Both the position numbers and the translations under genes were made by a program. Below are positions 1-7,161 of a stretch of DNA of 22,796 nt, one piece after another. Numbering within the stretch: the first letter of the stretch is position 1; each line of letters starts with the position of its first letter. Below the pieces are notes generated by a model. That model worked only from the letters and a program-made list of their open reading frames with translations, was not told the DNA's origin and made no database searches. The DNA comes from JOPF133 sp052144935 (GTDB lineage: Bacteria; Acidobacteriota; Terriglobia; Bryobacterales; Bryobacteraceae), in contig JBKQPR010000247.1 in assembly GCA_052144935.1 (NCBI GenBank), positions 1 through 22,796 on the forward strand, read 5' to 3'.

Positions 1-293
1 GGGGTCGGTCTGCGAAGTTGCGATCTTGGCAGAACTACTGTTTTACCCCAATGTTCTTGGGGTCCCCAAATGGTTCACTGCGCCTCCGCCCTCACCCCAC
101 CGGCCGTACAGGCGCATAGCTCAAGTGCTAAGTTCGGGGCCGGGGGAGCCGCTTTTCGGCCACCGTGACAAAGTTCGCACGGGCGCTCCGCAGAATGATC
201 TCCGAAGCTAAAGCCCTCATCGATACCTCTCCAAAGATCCCGAAGGACGGACCAAACGTGCCCAAGAACTGCTTGGAGATGCGATTGTGCTAG

Positions 294-440
294 CGGACTA
301 TCTGGTCACCCTTCCCCCTACCGTCACCCTCGGAAAAGCCGGGCCGGAAAGTAACCGCCAAAAAAGGTCCGGAGTATTTCCGAAAGATCGCGGGAATGAG
401 GAAGACCCGTGCCGGCGGAAGGCCCCGCAAGGAAGCCTAG
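294..440 (+). pseudogene. C-terminal remnant of a small basic protein
   Basis: The frame is open after a TAG at 291-293 and ends at TAG 438-440. It encodes a Lys/Arg-rich tail (KKGPEYFRKIAGMRK, then a GGRPRK motif) that reads like the end of a small nucleic-acid-binding protein. There is no suitable upstream start codon. A different frame just upstream (about 212-345) also has protein-like composition (YLSKDPEGRTKRAQELLGD), so the two may be halves of one frameshifted gene. No family was recognised and no function is proposed. Nothing else convincing is seen in bases 1-290. Confidence 0.2.
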
Positions 441-450
441 AATCGGAACG

Positions 451-585
451 ATGCAGGCCACCTTAGCGCCTGAGCAATACCAGCCCGCACCTTCCGTTTG
501 GGACGGCGAGAACGCCGGACCGATCGAGCGGATGCTGGAGTTTTATCCTCACGGGCTAAAAACTTCGCTGCCGTTGGTTCCCTAA
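451..585 (+). CDS. 44-residue ORF, possible truncated N-terminus of a DNA-methylase-like protein
   Basis: This short open frame starts at ATG 451, eleven bases after the preceding basic-protein remnant, and stops at TAA 583-585. The stretch PSVWDGENAGPIERMLEFYP resembles, from memory, the start of phage/accessory DNA modification methylases, but the frame ends before any catalytic motif. It runs convergently into the last 30 bases of the PEP-CTERM gene. It may be a fragment left by rearrangement or a spurious frame. Confidence 0.25.
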   Translation: MQATLAPEQYQPAPSVWDGENAGPIERMLEFYPHGLKTSLPLVP

Positions 586-1191
586 TTTGCAGAGTCCGAG
601 AAACGCAATTCCCACGCCCAGAAGAGCTAGAGTCGAAGGCTCCGGGCTGCTGGAGACTGCAGCCGTAAAAGTGCCGGGCGTGACGGTCGTTAATGTGAGC
701 GCGCCCAGTGTGGTCGCTTCAGAGATAAAGTCCATGCTTACGCCTGAAATAGGCCCAATCGACGTGCTCAGGTTGTATGTTGCGAACACTGGGTTGCCGG
801 TATCCGAATTGTCAGATTCGATGCCGAAGCCAGCCAGCGTCTCGGTCTGGTTATCAAAGACGTAACCGTTGGCGAGAGGACCGTACCCATCAATGTACCC
901 CGAGCCGGTGAAGTTGGCCGTACCAACTCCAGAGATGCTCACACTTACTTGAGTGGGGTCGAAGAAAGTATCGGGGCTAAACGGCGGCGACACGGCTTCA
1001 AAAATTGTGCTGGTGTCTCCGATCGCGGTAACCGTCACCGAAGCGTCAGTGAAGTTGGTGGTGCCGATCGTTCCGCTGCCAGTGGCGGTAAAGGTATAGG
1101 TAACGGCGCTTGCCCTTGCGGTTGGCGCCGCAACACCACACAGAAACACAACACTAAAAACCAACGCGAAGGCTGTTCGAGAAACACACAT
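556..1191 (-). CDS. PEP-CTERM sorting-domain protein, exported
   Basis: The product has 211 residues. The N-terminus is a signal peptide: a charged start, a hydrophobic core (FALVFSVVFLCGVAA) and an Ala-x-Ala site near residue 27. The middle is rich in Thr, Ser and Gly with no enzyme motif, typical of secreted beta-rich proteins. The C-terminus is a PEP-CTERM tail: a PEPS motif near residue 183, a hydrophobic helix (LALLGVGIAFLGL), then a basic end (GNQRQRSF). In this family exosortase/archaeosortase-type enzymes process the tail during export to the cell surface, often in exopolysaccharide producers. No exosortase gene is present in the window. The start ATG at 1191 is preceded by AAAGGGG at a suitable distance. 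The gene is divergent from the arginine operon. The cargo function is unknown. Confidence 0.85.
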   Translation of the reverse strand: MCVSRTAFALVFSVVFLCGVAAPTARASAVTYTFTATGSGTIGTTNFTDASVTVTAIGDTSTIFEAVSPPFSPDTFFDPTQVSVSISGVGTANFTGSGYIDGYGPLANGYVFDNQTETLAGFGIESDNSDTGNPVFATYNLSTSIGPISGVSMDFISEATTLGALTLTTVTPGTFTAAVSSSPEPSTLALLGVGIAFLGLCKLGNQRQRSF

Positions 1192-1404
1192 GGTCGATTT
1201 GCCCCTTTCAATCCGAGAGCCGCATCACGTTCTCGACTGGGGTATGACTGTATCACGTCCGTAAACCAAAAGCTAGCATGGAGACAGCAAAATGTAAGTA
1301 CTGGAACGTTTGCCGCCTAAGCGCCCTTATTGAGCGAATCAAATTGCTCTGGAGACAGGCTGGATTCTCGTGGGAGCGGTTTCTTTTGCCTGCCGCATTC
1401 CCCC

Positions 1405-1457
1405 TTGACGCCACCCCTCGGAATGTGTGATTATTCATTCAGGTGAATAAACATTCA
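1405..1457 (+). promoter_or_regulatory. argF promoter overlapped by tandem ARG boxes
   Basis: A -35-like TTGACG lies at 1405-1410 and a -10-like GATTAT at 1429-1434 (18-bp spacer). Two ArgR-type 14-bp boxes cover the -10 and start region. Box 2, at 1444-1457 (TGAATAAACATTCA), matches the TGAAT-N4-ATTCA core in every fixed position. Box 1, at 1428-1441 (TGATTATTCATTCA), has one mismatch. Their centres are 16 bp apart, closer than the 21 bp usual in E. coli. The last gene of the operon encodes ArgR, so arginine-dependent autorepression is the natural reading. Confidence 0.75.
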
Positions 1458-1472
1458 AAAGCGAGGATCGCC

Positions 1473-2420
1473 ATGACGGGGCCGCTCGTTACCCAACCGA
1501 CGATTATGAAAGCCTCCGGAAAAGACCTGCTCCACGACCTCGACCTCACCGGCGACGAGCTGGTCTACCTGCTCGATCTCGCCCGCGCCATCAAACACGC
1601 GCCCCGCGAGTATGCCGCCGCCCTGGACGGCAAGTCCATCGCGCTGCTTTTCGAGAAACCCTCCCTGCGCACCAAGCTCACTTTCGAGCTGGCCATCCGC
1701 CAGTTGGGCGGCAGTTCCGTCTTCGTGGAAGGTCCCATCGGCGTCCGCGAGCCTCTGCAGGATGTCGCCCGCAACCTGGACCGCTGGGTGAACGGCATCG
1801 TGGCCCGCGTGTTTTCCCAGGCCACCGTCGAGGGACTGGCCCACTGGTCCTCCGTGCCGGTCATCAACGCGCTCACCGACCTTTATCATCCCTGCCAGGC
1901 GCTGGCCGATGTCGAAACCATCGCGGAGCGCTTCGGACGCCTGGAGGGCCTCAAGCTGGCCTTCGTCGGAGATGGCAACAACGTGGCGCACTCGCTCATG
2001 CTGACGTCGCTGCGCCTGGGCATGGATTTCTCGATCGGCTGCCCCGAAGGCTACAACCCCAACCCCGACATTGTGGCGCAGGCCGAAGGGCTGGCCGCCG
2101 CTTCGAGAGCTTCCCTGGCGATCACCCACGACCCCGCGGCCGCCGTTGCGGGCGCCCACGCCGTGTATACCGACGTGTGGGCCAGCATGGGCCAGGAGGC
2201 CGAAGCGCACCAGCGCAAACGCGCCTTCCAGTCTTTCCAGGTGAACGAAGCGCTCTTCTCCCAGGCGCGCCCCGACGCCATTTTCATGCATTGCCTGCCC
2301 GCCCGCCGCGGCGAGGAGGTGACCGGCGAGGTGATGGAGCACGCCCGCTCGGCCATTTTCGATCAGGCCGAAAACCGCCTGCACGCGCAGAAAGCGCTGC
2401 TCCTCATGATGCTTTCATAG
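1473..2420 (+). CDS. argF: ornithine carbamoyltransferase
   Basis: The enzyme transfers a carbamoyl group from carbamoyl phosphate to ornithine to give citrulline in cytosolic arginine synthesis. From ATG 1473 the product has 315 residues, normal for the family. Visible motifs are the carbamoyl-phosphate loop KPSLRT (S64, R66, T67), HPCQ (139-142), GDGNNVAHSL (167-175), the ornithine loop SMG (238-240) and HCLP (273-276). The DVWASMGQE context indicates ornithine rather than acetylornithine specificity. A GTG at 1443 is in frame, but it overlaps the ARG box and lies at the expected transcription start. ATG 1473 has GAGG six bases upstream and is preferred. First gene of the arg operon, with argG 41 bp downstream. 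Confidence 0.95.
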   Translation: MTGPLVTQPTIMKASGKDLLHDLDLTGDELVYLLDLARAIKHAPREYAAALDGKSIALLFEKPSLRTKLTFELAIRQLGGSSVFVEGPIGVREPLQDVARNLDRWVNGIVARVFSQATVEGLAHWSSVPVINALTDLYHPCQALADVETIAERFGRLEGLKLAFVGDGNNVAHSLMLTSLRLGMDFSIGCPEGYNPNPDIVAQAEGLAAASRASLAITHDPAAAVAGAHAVYTDVWASMGQEAEAHQRKRAFQSFQVNEALFSQARPDAIFMHCLPARRGEEVTGEVMEHARSAIFDQAENRLHAQKALLLMMLS

Positions 2421-2461
2421 GGGGAGCGGTGCTTTTCGCCCCTCTGTTACCTTAGATCTTT

Positions 2462-3718
2462 ATGAGCAAACCAAAGAAAGTAGCTCTCGCCTATTCGGGC
2501 GGGTTGGACACCTCTGTCATCATCCCGTGGCTGAAGGAAAACTACGGCTGCGAAGTTGTCGCGGTATGCGGCGACATCGGCCAGGGCGCCGATGAGCTTA
2601 CCGGCCTCGAAGAGAAGGCCCGTAAGACCGGCGCGGCCGAAGTCTACATCGAGGATATGCGCGAGGAGTTCGTCTCCCAATACCTCTGGAAGCTGGTGCG
2701 CTCGGGCGGCGTCTACGAGCACAAGTATCTCCTCGGAACTTCCATCGCCCGCCCGTTGCTGGCCTCCAAGCAGGTGGAAGTGGCGCTGGCCACGGGTTGC
2801 GACGCCCTCGCTCACGGATGCACCGGCAAGGGCAATGACCAGGTCCGCTTCGAGCTCACCTATAAGGCGCTCGCCCCGCACCTCGCCGTGATCGCCCCCT
2901 GGCGCGAATGGGACATCGTCTCCCGCGAGGACGCCATCGAGTACGCCCGCCGCCACAACGTGCCCATCTCCGCCTCCGCCACCAAGATCTACAGCCGCGA
3001 CCGCAACATCTGGCACATCTCCCACGAGGGCGGCGCGCTCGAAAACCCCGCCAACGCGGCCCCCGACGATATATGGATGCTCACCAAGAGCCCGGCCGAA
3101 GCCCCCGGCGATCCCGGCGAAGTCACCATCGGCTTCGAGCGCGGCGAACCGGTTACCGTCGATGGCCGGCGCATGAAGGCCTTCGAGCTGCTCGAAACCC
3201 TCAACGCCATCGGCGCCGAACACGGCATCGGCCGCATCGACCTGGTGGAAAACCGCTTCGTGGGGATGAAATCGCGCGGCTGCTATGAGACCCCCGGCGG
3301 TACCCTCATCATGTTCGCCATGCGCGAGCTGGAAGCCCTCACGCTCGACAGGAACACGCTGCACTACAAACAGCAACGGGCCCTCGAATACGCCGAGATG
3401 GTCTACAACGGCCTCTGGTTCACGCCCCTCCGCGAGGCGCTCGACGCCTTCTTCGCCAAGACCGCCGAGACCACTACGGGCGAAGTCAAGCTGCGGCTTT
3501 ACAAGGGCAACATCGAGCCGCTCAGCCGCAAATCGCCGTACTCGCTCTACTCGCTGGATATCGCCAGCTTCACCATGGGCGCCAGCTACGACCAGAAGGA
3601 TGCCCTGGGCTTCATCAACCTGATCGGGCTGCCCATCAAGGTGCGCTCGCTCTTGAAACCGAGCCGCGACAGTTCCTTACCGAGCCGCGACCGTCAGGGA
3701 GCGGAATCAGCGCAATGA
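2462..3718 (+). CDS. argG: argininosuccinate synthase with a repeat-derived C-terminal tail
   Basis: The enzyme condenses citrulline and aspartate, with ATP, into argininosuccinate. The product has 418 residues. The ATP pyrophosphatase loop AYSGGLDTS is at residues 10-18. The family segments GTSIARP, GKGNDQVRFE and SRGCYETPGGT follow in order, so the catalytic body is complete. The last ~19 residues, after LIGLPIKVRSLLK, do not look like normal argG sequence. They consist of two PSRD-starting heptads encoded by a 21-bp-period DNA repeat (3659-3704) and probably arose by insertion of a dispersed element. The stop overlaps the argH start (ATGA at 3715-3718), so translation is probably coupled. 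No clear Shine-Dalgarno precedes ATG 2462. It belongs to the ARG-box-controlled operon. Confidence 0.95.
   Translation: MSKPKKVALAYSGGLDTSVIIPWLKENYGCEVVAVCGDIGQGADELTGLEEKARKTGAAEVYIEDMREEFVSQYLWKLVRSGGVYEHKYLLGTSIARPLLASKQVEVALATGCDALAHGCTGKGNDQVRFELTYKALAPHLAVIAPWREWDIVSREDAIEYARRHNVPISASATKIYSRDRNIWHISHEGGALENPANAAPDDIWMLTKSPAEAPGDPGEVTIGFERGEPVTVDGRRMKAFELLETLNAIGAEHGIGRIDLVENRFVGMKSRGCYETPGGTLIMFAMRELEALTLDRNTLHYKQQRALEYAEMVYNGLWFTPLREALDAFFAKTAETTTGEVKLRLYKGNIEPLSRKSPYSLYSLDIASFTMGASYDQKDALGFINLIGLPIKVRSLLKPSRDSSLPSRDRQGAESAQ
3659..3704 (+). repeat. short direct repeat with dispersed-repeat core at the argG 3' end
   Basis: CCGAGCCGCGAC occurs at 3659-3670 and again at 3680-3691, a period of 21 bp or seven codons. 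The following core CGACCGTCAGGGAGCGG (3688-3704) recurs with one change inside hemW at 13354-13370. On the opposite strand the block reads LPDGRGSV, a shadow translation I associate with dispersed repeats in Acidobacteriota genomes (recollection, not a search). Confidence 0.6.
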
Positions 3719-5097
3719 AGCTCTGGGGCGGCCGATTCGAAACCGGGCCGTCGGAGGTCTTCGAGCGCTTTTCCGGTTCGCTCGATTTCGACCGGCGGCT
3801 TCTCGAGGCCGATATTCTCGGCTCGCAGGCCTTTGCCCGCGCCCTGGAGCAGGTCGGCATTCTGACCTCTGAGGAGCGCGCCCAAATCGTGGCGGCCTTC
3901 GACCAGATCCTCCGCGACTCGGCCGCGCCGGCGTTTTACGAAGGCGCCACCGACGAAGACGTCCACACGCTGGTCATCCGCAAGCTCAAGGAAACCGCGG
4001 GCCCGGTGGCCGATAAGATCCACACCGGCCGCAGCCGCAACGAGCAGGTTTCGCTCGACACGCGCATGTGGCTGCGGGCCGAGTGCGATAGGGTCCGGCA
4101 ACTGCTGTGCAACGTGATGGAAGCGCTGCTGGATCTCGCCGAGGCTTATCCCGGCGCTGTCATCCCCGGCTACACGCATATGCGCCGCGCCCAAGCCGTC
4201 CTTTGGCCGCACTATCTGCTGGCGTATTTTGAAATGTTCGCACGCGATTGGGAGCGCTTCGGCGAGGCTCGCCGGCGCGCCAACCTCTTGCCGCTGGGCT
4301 CCGGCGCGCTGGCCGGCAGCGGATTCCCCTTCGACCGCGAAGCCATGGCCCGCGATCTCGGCTTCGACGGCATCACCCGCAACAGCATGGACGTCTCCGC
4401 CGACCGCGACTTCGCCCTCGATTTCCTGTACGCCGCCAGCGTCACCATGATCCACCTCAGCCGCCTGGCCGAAGACTGGATTCTCTATTCCAGCGAAGAG
4501 TTCGGTTGGCTGGAGCTGGGCGATGGCGTCACCAGCGGCTCCAGCCTCATGCCCCAGAAGAAAAACCCCGATTCTCTGGAGCTGATCCGAGGCAAGTGCG
4601 GGCGCGTCATGGGCTGCCTGACATCCCTCATGGTTACCATGAAGGGACTGCCCATGACTTACAATCGCGACATGCAGGAGGACAAGGTTCCGTTATTTGA
4701 CGCCGCCGACCAGTTGGCCGGCGCGCTCAAAATGGCTGAGGGCGTGATTGACTCCGCGAAGTTGAATGTCGCCCGCCCGGCCGCCGCCGCCGAAGAAAGC
4801 TGGGTGGTGGCCACCGACTTAGCCGAAGCTCTGGCGCGCGCCGGCACCCCCTTCCATCAGGCGCACCAGGTGGTCGGCCGCTTCGTGTTGGAAAGCGTGC
4901 GCAACGGCAAGAAGCCCGCGGATTGGACGGCCGAGGAGATGCAAAGCTTTGCGCCCGAATTCACCGCGGAAATGGCGGCGCTGCTCGGTCCGCAGAAGGG
5001 CATGCAATCGCGCGAGATCCCAGGAGGCACCGGACCGGAATCGGTGGCCGCCGCACTGGCTCGCGCCAGACAAGGGCTGGGTCAGATGAACGTATGA
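3715..5097 (+). CDS. argH: argininosuccinate lyase
   Basis: The enzyme splits argininosuccinate into arginine and fumarate, the last step of arginine synthesis. The product has 460 residues, typical for the fumarase/aspartase superfamily member. The N-terminal KLWGGRF is diagnostic. The family segments HTGRSRNEQV (about 102-111) and PGYTHMRRAQ (about 150-160) are present, as is the signature GSSLMPQKKNPD near residue 280, whose serine is the expected catalytic base. The ATG overlaps the argG stop by four bases and the argH stop overlaps the argR start in the same way, so the three genes form a tightly coupled operon. No damage is visible. Confidence 0.96.
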   Translation: MKLWGGRFETGPSEVFERFSGSLDFDRRLLEADILGSQAFARALEQVGILTSEERAQIVAAFDQILRDSAAPAFYEGATDEDVHTLVIRKLKETAGPVADKIHTGRSRNEQVSLDTRMWLRAECDRVRQLLCNVMEALLDLAEAYPGAVIPGYTHMRRAQAVLWPHYLLAYFEMFARDWERFGEARRRANLLPLGSGALAGSGFPFDREAMARDLGFDGITRNSMDVSADRDFALDFLYAASVTMIHLSRLAEDWILYSSEEFGWLELGDGVTSGSSLMPQKKNPDSLELIRGKCGRVMGCLTSLMVTMKGLPMTYNRDMQEDKVPLFDAADQLAGALKMAEGVIDSAKLNVARPAAAAEESWVVATDLAEALARAGTPFHQAHQVVGRFVLESVRNGKKPADWTAEEMQSFAPEFTAEMAALLGPQKGMQSREIPGGTGPESVAAALARARQGLGQMNV

Positions 5098-5531
5098 CGA
5101 AAACTTACCGGCAAGGACAGATCCTCAAACTGATCCGCGGCAAGCGCATCCACACGCAGGATGAGTTGTCGCAGGAGTTGAAGAACCAGGGCATCGCCGC
5201 CACGCAGGTGACCCTGTCGCGCGATCTGCGCGACCTGCGCCTGGTGAAGACGCGCGACGGCTACCAGGAGGTGGCCCCCGAAGAAACCGGCCCAGCCTTC
5301 ACCCTGCTGGCGGCGGAGTTCTTGAAGGATGTGCTCCGCGCGCAGAACCTGGTGGTGCTGAAGACCTCGCCGGGCCACGCCAACTCCGTGGCCGTAGCGC
5401 TGGACAACGAAGAATGGCCGCAGATCGTCGGCACCATCGCCGGCGACGACACCATCCTGGTGATCGCGCCCGATAACCCCACCGCCGAGGCGGTGCAGGA
5501 GAAACTACTGGATCTGCTGGAGCGCTCGTGA
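5094..5531 (+). CDS. argR: arginine repressor ArgR
   Basis: This is a 145-residue arginine-sensing transcription factor. Residues ~1-65 form the winged helix (QGQILKLIRGKRIHTQDEL, then TQVTLSRDLRDLRLVKT). The C-terminal half carries the oligomerisation and arginine-binding domain with the GDDTILVI motif. In this family, arginine-bound hexamers bind tandem 14-bp ARG boxes, and such boxes lie over the argF promoter at 1428-1457. Start ATG 5094 overlaps the argH stop. The frame stays open back to 4923, but homology begins at MTKTYRQGQI, which fixes the start. Placing the repressor as the last gene of its own operon implies negative feedback. Confidence 0.93.
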   Translation: MTKTYRQGQILKLIRGKRIHTQDELSQELKNQGIAATQVTLSRDLRDLRLVKTRDGYQEVAPEETGPAFTLLAAEFLKDVLRAQNLVVLKTSPGHANSVAVALDNEEWPQIVGTIAGDDTILVIAPDNPTAEAVQEKLLDLLERS

Positions 5532-5571
5532 CACCATATTCACCGCAGAGTGGGAGACCAAACCTGACGGC

Positions 5572-5871
5572 TTGGTCAATGACGGAAGTAAACGATGTAG
5601 CGGCAATGCCTTTGTTTTCAGTGGGCGCATAATCGTTTACTTAGCAGACGCGGAGAACAACACAGACTACGCAGAGAAATCCACAGGTTATCTCGAGATT
5701 TTCTCTGCGCTTCCCGATTACTATGTGTGGGCCTTCGACCGCGTCGACCTGAATGCCCTGTCGGACGCCGATTTTGTGCGCAATCTGGTTTCGCTCGCCG
5801 AGACCCTGCGTGTCGCGCGGGGTGAGGTCGCGGCGGCGCCCAACCTGAAAGTCACGCCGTGGCCGGAATAA
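5572..5871 (+). CDS. hypothetical 99-residue frame, part repeat-derived
   Basis: The frame opens 41 bp after argR. Its first half is encoded by a dispersed-type hairpin (5670-5709) and is unlikely to be ancestral protein. The second half (FDRVDLNALSDADFVRNLVSLAETL, then VARGEV) looks more like real helical protein, but I recognise no family. It could be the 3' remnant of a lost gene, a small real gene using a downstream start such as GTG 5725, or a chance frame. Tandem and dispersed repeats follow it up to 6209, and I see no other gene in that spacer. Confidence 0.3.
   Translation: MVNDGSKRCSGNAFVFSGRIIVYLADAENNTDYAEKSTGYLEIFSALPDYYVWAFDRVDLNALSDADFVRNLVSLAETLRVARGEVAAAPNLKVTPWPE
5670..5709. 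repeat. hairpin of the CGCAGAGAAA dispersed type
   Basis: Perfect 10-bp arms CGCAGAGAAA (5670-5679) and TTTCTCTGCG (5700-5709) flank a 20-nt loop. The word family (ttcaccgcagag at 5539-5550, gcggagaac at 5650-5658) is the same as in the large inverted repeat at 12018-12118 and, in opposite orientation, the block at 6157-6194. Confidence 0.55.
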
Positions 5872-6026
5872 AGCTCGGCGGTGCAAGGGGCGTTTGACGC
5901 TGAGGCGCGATCTCTCCGGAAACCCCCTCCAGGCGCCATTTTGACGCACAGATGTAGGGGGTGCCCACTGGGCCCGGAGAAGACCCTCGGTACCGTTTTC
6001 CTCCAGGCCCAAATGGGCGCCCGCCG

Positions 6027-6110
6027 CGTCTCCGCTGGGCCCCCCGCCTTCGCTGGGCCCCCCGTCTCCGCTGGGCCCCCCCGCCTTCGCTGGGCCCCCC
6101 GCCTCCGCGT
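6027..6110 (+). repeat. 18-bp tandem repeat with C6-C7 tracts
   Basis: Four units follow one another: A (6027-6044), B (6045-6062), A (6063-6080), one extra C, B (6082-6099), then a partial unit to about 6110. A is CGTCTCCGCTGGGCCCCC and B is CGCCTTCGCTGGGCCCCC, so the true duplication is a 36-bp A-B dimer. The minus strand carries regularly spaced G-runs. No reading frame through it looks like a real protein. Confidence 0.75.
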
Positions 6111-6156
6111 CCAGAGTTTTCCTCGTCCATGAACGACGACGTCCGTCGGCGCTGGG

Positions 6157-6194
6157 TCTCCGCGTTTTCCTCTGCGCCTCCGGGTCTCTGCGTC
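6157..6194. repeat. dispersed-repeat block, inverse orientation
   Basis: The text tctccgcgttttcctctgcg, followed by tctctgcgtc, repeats the vocabulary of the hairpins at 5670-5709 and 12018-12118 in opposite orientation to the block near 5650. It lies just beyond the stop of the anti-sigma gene. Confidence 0.4.
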
Positions 6195-6209
6195 GTATGC
6201 CCGCCAGCC

Positions 6210-6452
6210 CTATTTCGCCTTGGCTGCCATCTTCTTTTCGAGCGCCCGCATCAGCCGCTCTTCTACATCGGGGGGGACGGGATACCTGTCCATCCCCTTG
6301 TAGATCTGGATGGTCCTGCGAGTGGTGTCGGCAATCACCCAGCAGTTCGGGCATTCGGTGATATGCCGCTCCAGCTTGGCCCGCACTTCGGCGTCGAGGC
6401 TCTCGTCCAGGTACTCGCTGAGCTCTTTGAGAAAGTCCTTACAGGTAAGCAA
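6210..6452 (-). CDS. soluble zinc-binding anti-sigma factor
   Basis: This 80-residue protein has a zinc-binding anti-sigma (zf-HC2) signature: C4, then H30-x3-C34-x2-C37 in HITECPNC. The helix LSEYLDESL between them is typical of the fold. There is no membrane segment, so it should act in the cytosol, probably as a metal/redox-responsive inhibitor of the adjacent ECF sigma factor. The inferred start is TTG 6452, because no in-frame ATG or GTG precedes the conserved MLTCKDF. GGGAG lies about 9-11 bases upstream, within the end of the sigma gene. The two genes overlap by 14 bp, indicating translational coupling. The C-terminus (RLMRALEKKMAAKAK) is basic and helical. Confidence 0.85.
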   Translation of the reverse strand: MLTCKDFLKELSEYLDESLDAEVRAKLERHITECPNCWVIADTTRRTIQIYKGMDRYPVPPDVEERLMRALEKKMAAKAK

Positions 6453-7059
6453 AGGCGTCTTCTCCCTTGCGCTTGAATTGGCGGGTCAGCTTTTCGCGCA
6501 GTTGCAGCCGAGCCCGCAGGAGCCGGCTTTTGACGGCGGGAATGGAGAGGCCCAGCGCGTCGGCGGTCTCCTCGGTCGAAAGCTCTTCGATATCGCGCAG
6601 CACGAAAACCGAGCGGTACGGCGGCTCCAGGCTCTGGATCGCCGAATCCAGGATCTCGCCCAGCTCCTCGCGGGAGAAGCGCTGCTCGGGGTTTTCGTCC
6701 CAGGCCGCGATCTCGCGCACCACGGTGTCCTCGCCCGTGTCGATGGTCTCGTCGAGAGACACCGTCTTGCCGGTCTTCCTGCGCCGCAGTTTCATGAGCG
6801 CCTGGTTCACCGCGATGCGCACGATCCAGGTGTAAAACTTCGAGTTGCCCTGAAACTGGTCGAGGTGCTCGTAGGCCTTCATGAAGGTCTCTTGCAGCAC
6901 ATCTTCAGCGTCCTCGCGATTCTGCGTGACGTGCTGCGCCAGGCGGAAAATCTTGCCCTCGTAGCGCCGCACCAGCTCGGCGAAGGCGGCCGTATTCCCG
7001 TCGCGCGATTGCGCAACCAGAGTGGATTCGTCAATGCCGGCTTGGCTGGGTACGGCCAT
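6439..7059 (-). CDS. ECF-family RNA polymerase sigma factor
   Basis: The product has 206 residues with the two-domain ECF architecture. Region 2 spans about residues 22-95 (FAELVRRYEGKIFRLA, EDAEDVLQETFMKAYEHLDQF, WIVRIAVNQALMKLRRRK). Region 4 spans about 135-195 (LDSAIQSLEPPYRSVFVLRD, then TADALGLSIPAVKSRLLRAR). Such factors recognise alternative promoters under stress and are held inactive by a partner, here the anti-sigma factor encoded 14 bp into its 3' end. Start ATG 7059 (MAVPSQAG) is the only good start at the homology boundary. No strong Shine-Dalgarno is seen. The upstream continuation of the frame to 7836 is antisense to the kinase gene and is not coding. Confidence 0.93.
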   Translation of the reverse strand: MAVPSQAGIDESTLVAQSRDGNTAAFAELVRRYEGKIFRLAQHVTQNREDAEDVLQETFMKAYEHLDQFQGNSKFYTWIVRIAVNQALMKLRRRKTGKTVSLDETIDTGEDTVVREIAAWDENPEQRFSREELGEILDSAIQSLEPPYRSVFVLRDIEELSTEETADALGLSIPAVKSRLLRARLQLREKLTRQFKRKGEDAFAYL

Positions 7060-7147
7060 AGGAAGGTGGTAGTTCCATGATAACGCAGGTGGGAAAGGGC
7101 CACCCGTGGAAACGGGCAGAGCCACGCAGCGGGCGCACCGTTTGGTG

Positions 7148-7153
7148 CATAAT
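7148..7153 (+). promoter_or_regulatory. -10-like box for a leaderless kinase transcript
   Basis: CATAAT lies eight bases before the ATG at 7162. A small inverted repeat, GCACC...GGTGC, is at 7136-7148. There is no Shine-Dalgarno, so transcription probably starts at or next to the start codon. Confidence 0.45.
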
Positions 7154-7161
7154 AACCCGGT

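Noticed and set aside
1443..1472. GTG 1443 as the argF start
   Set aside because: It overlaps the ARG box and the predicted transcription start; ATG 1473 has a Shine-Dalgarno and gives a normal-length enzyme.
1455..3376. Two 309-codon minus-strand frames opposite argF and argG
   Set aside because: They mirror the codon structure of well-supported arg genes and have no protein-like motifs.
4923..5093. N-terminal extension of ArgR
   Set aside because: It overlaps argH out of frame; family homology starts at MTKTYRQGQI and ATG 5094 makes a standard ATGA junction.
6027..6110. CRISPR array
   Set aside because: The 18-bp units are directly adjacent with no unique spacers, and there are no cas genes.
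5641..6354. 237-codon minus-strand frame ending near argR
   Set aside because: It crosses the tandem repeat and dispersed repeats, overlaps the anti-sigma gene antisense and has no conserved features.
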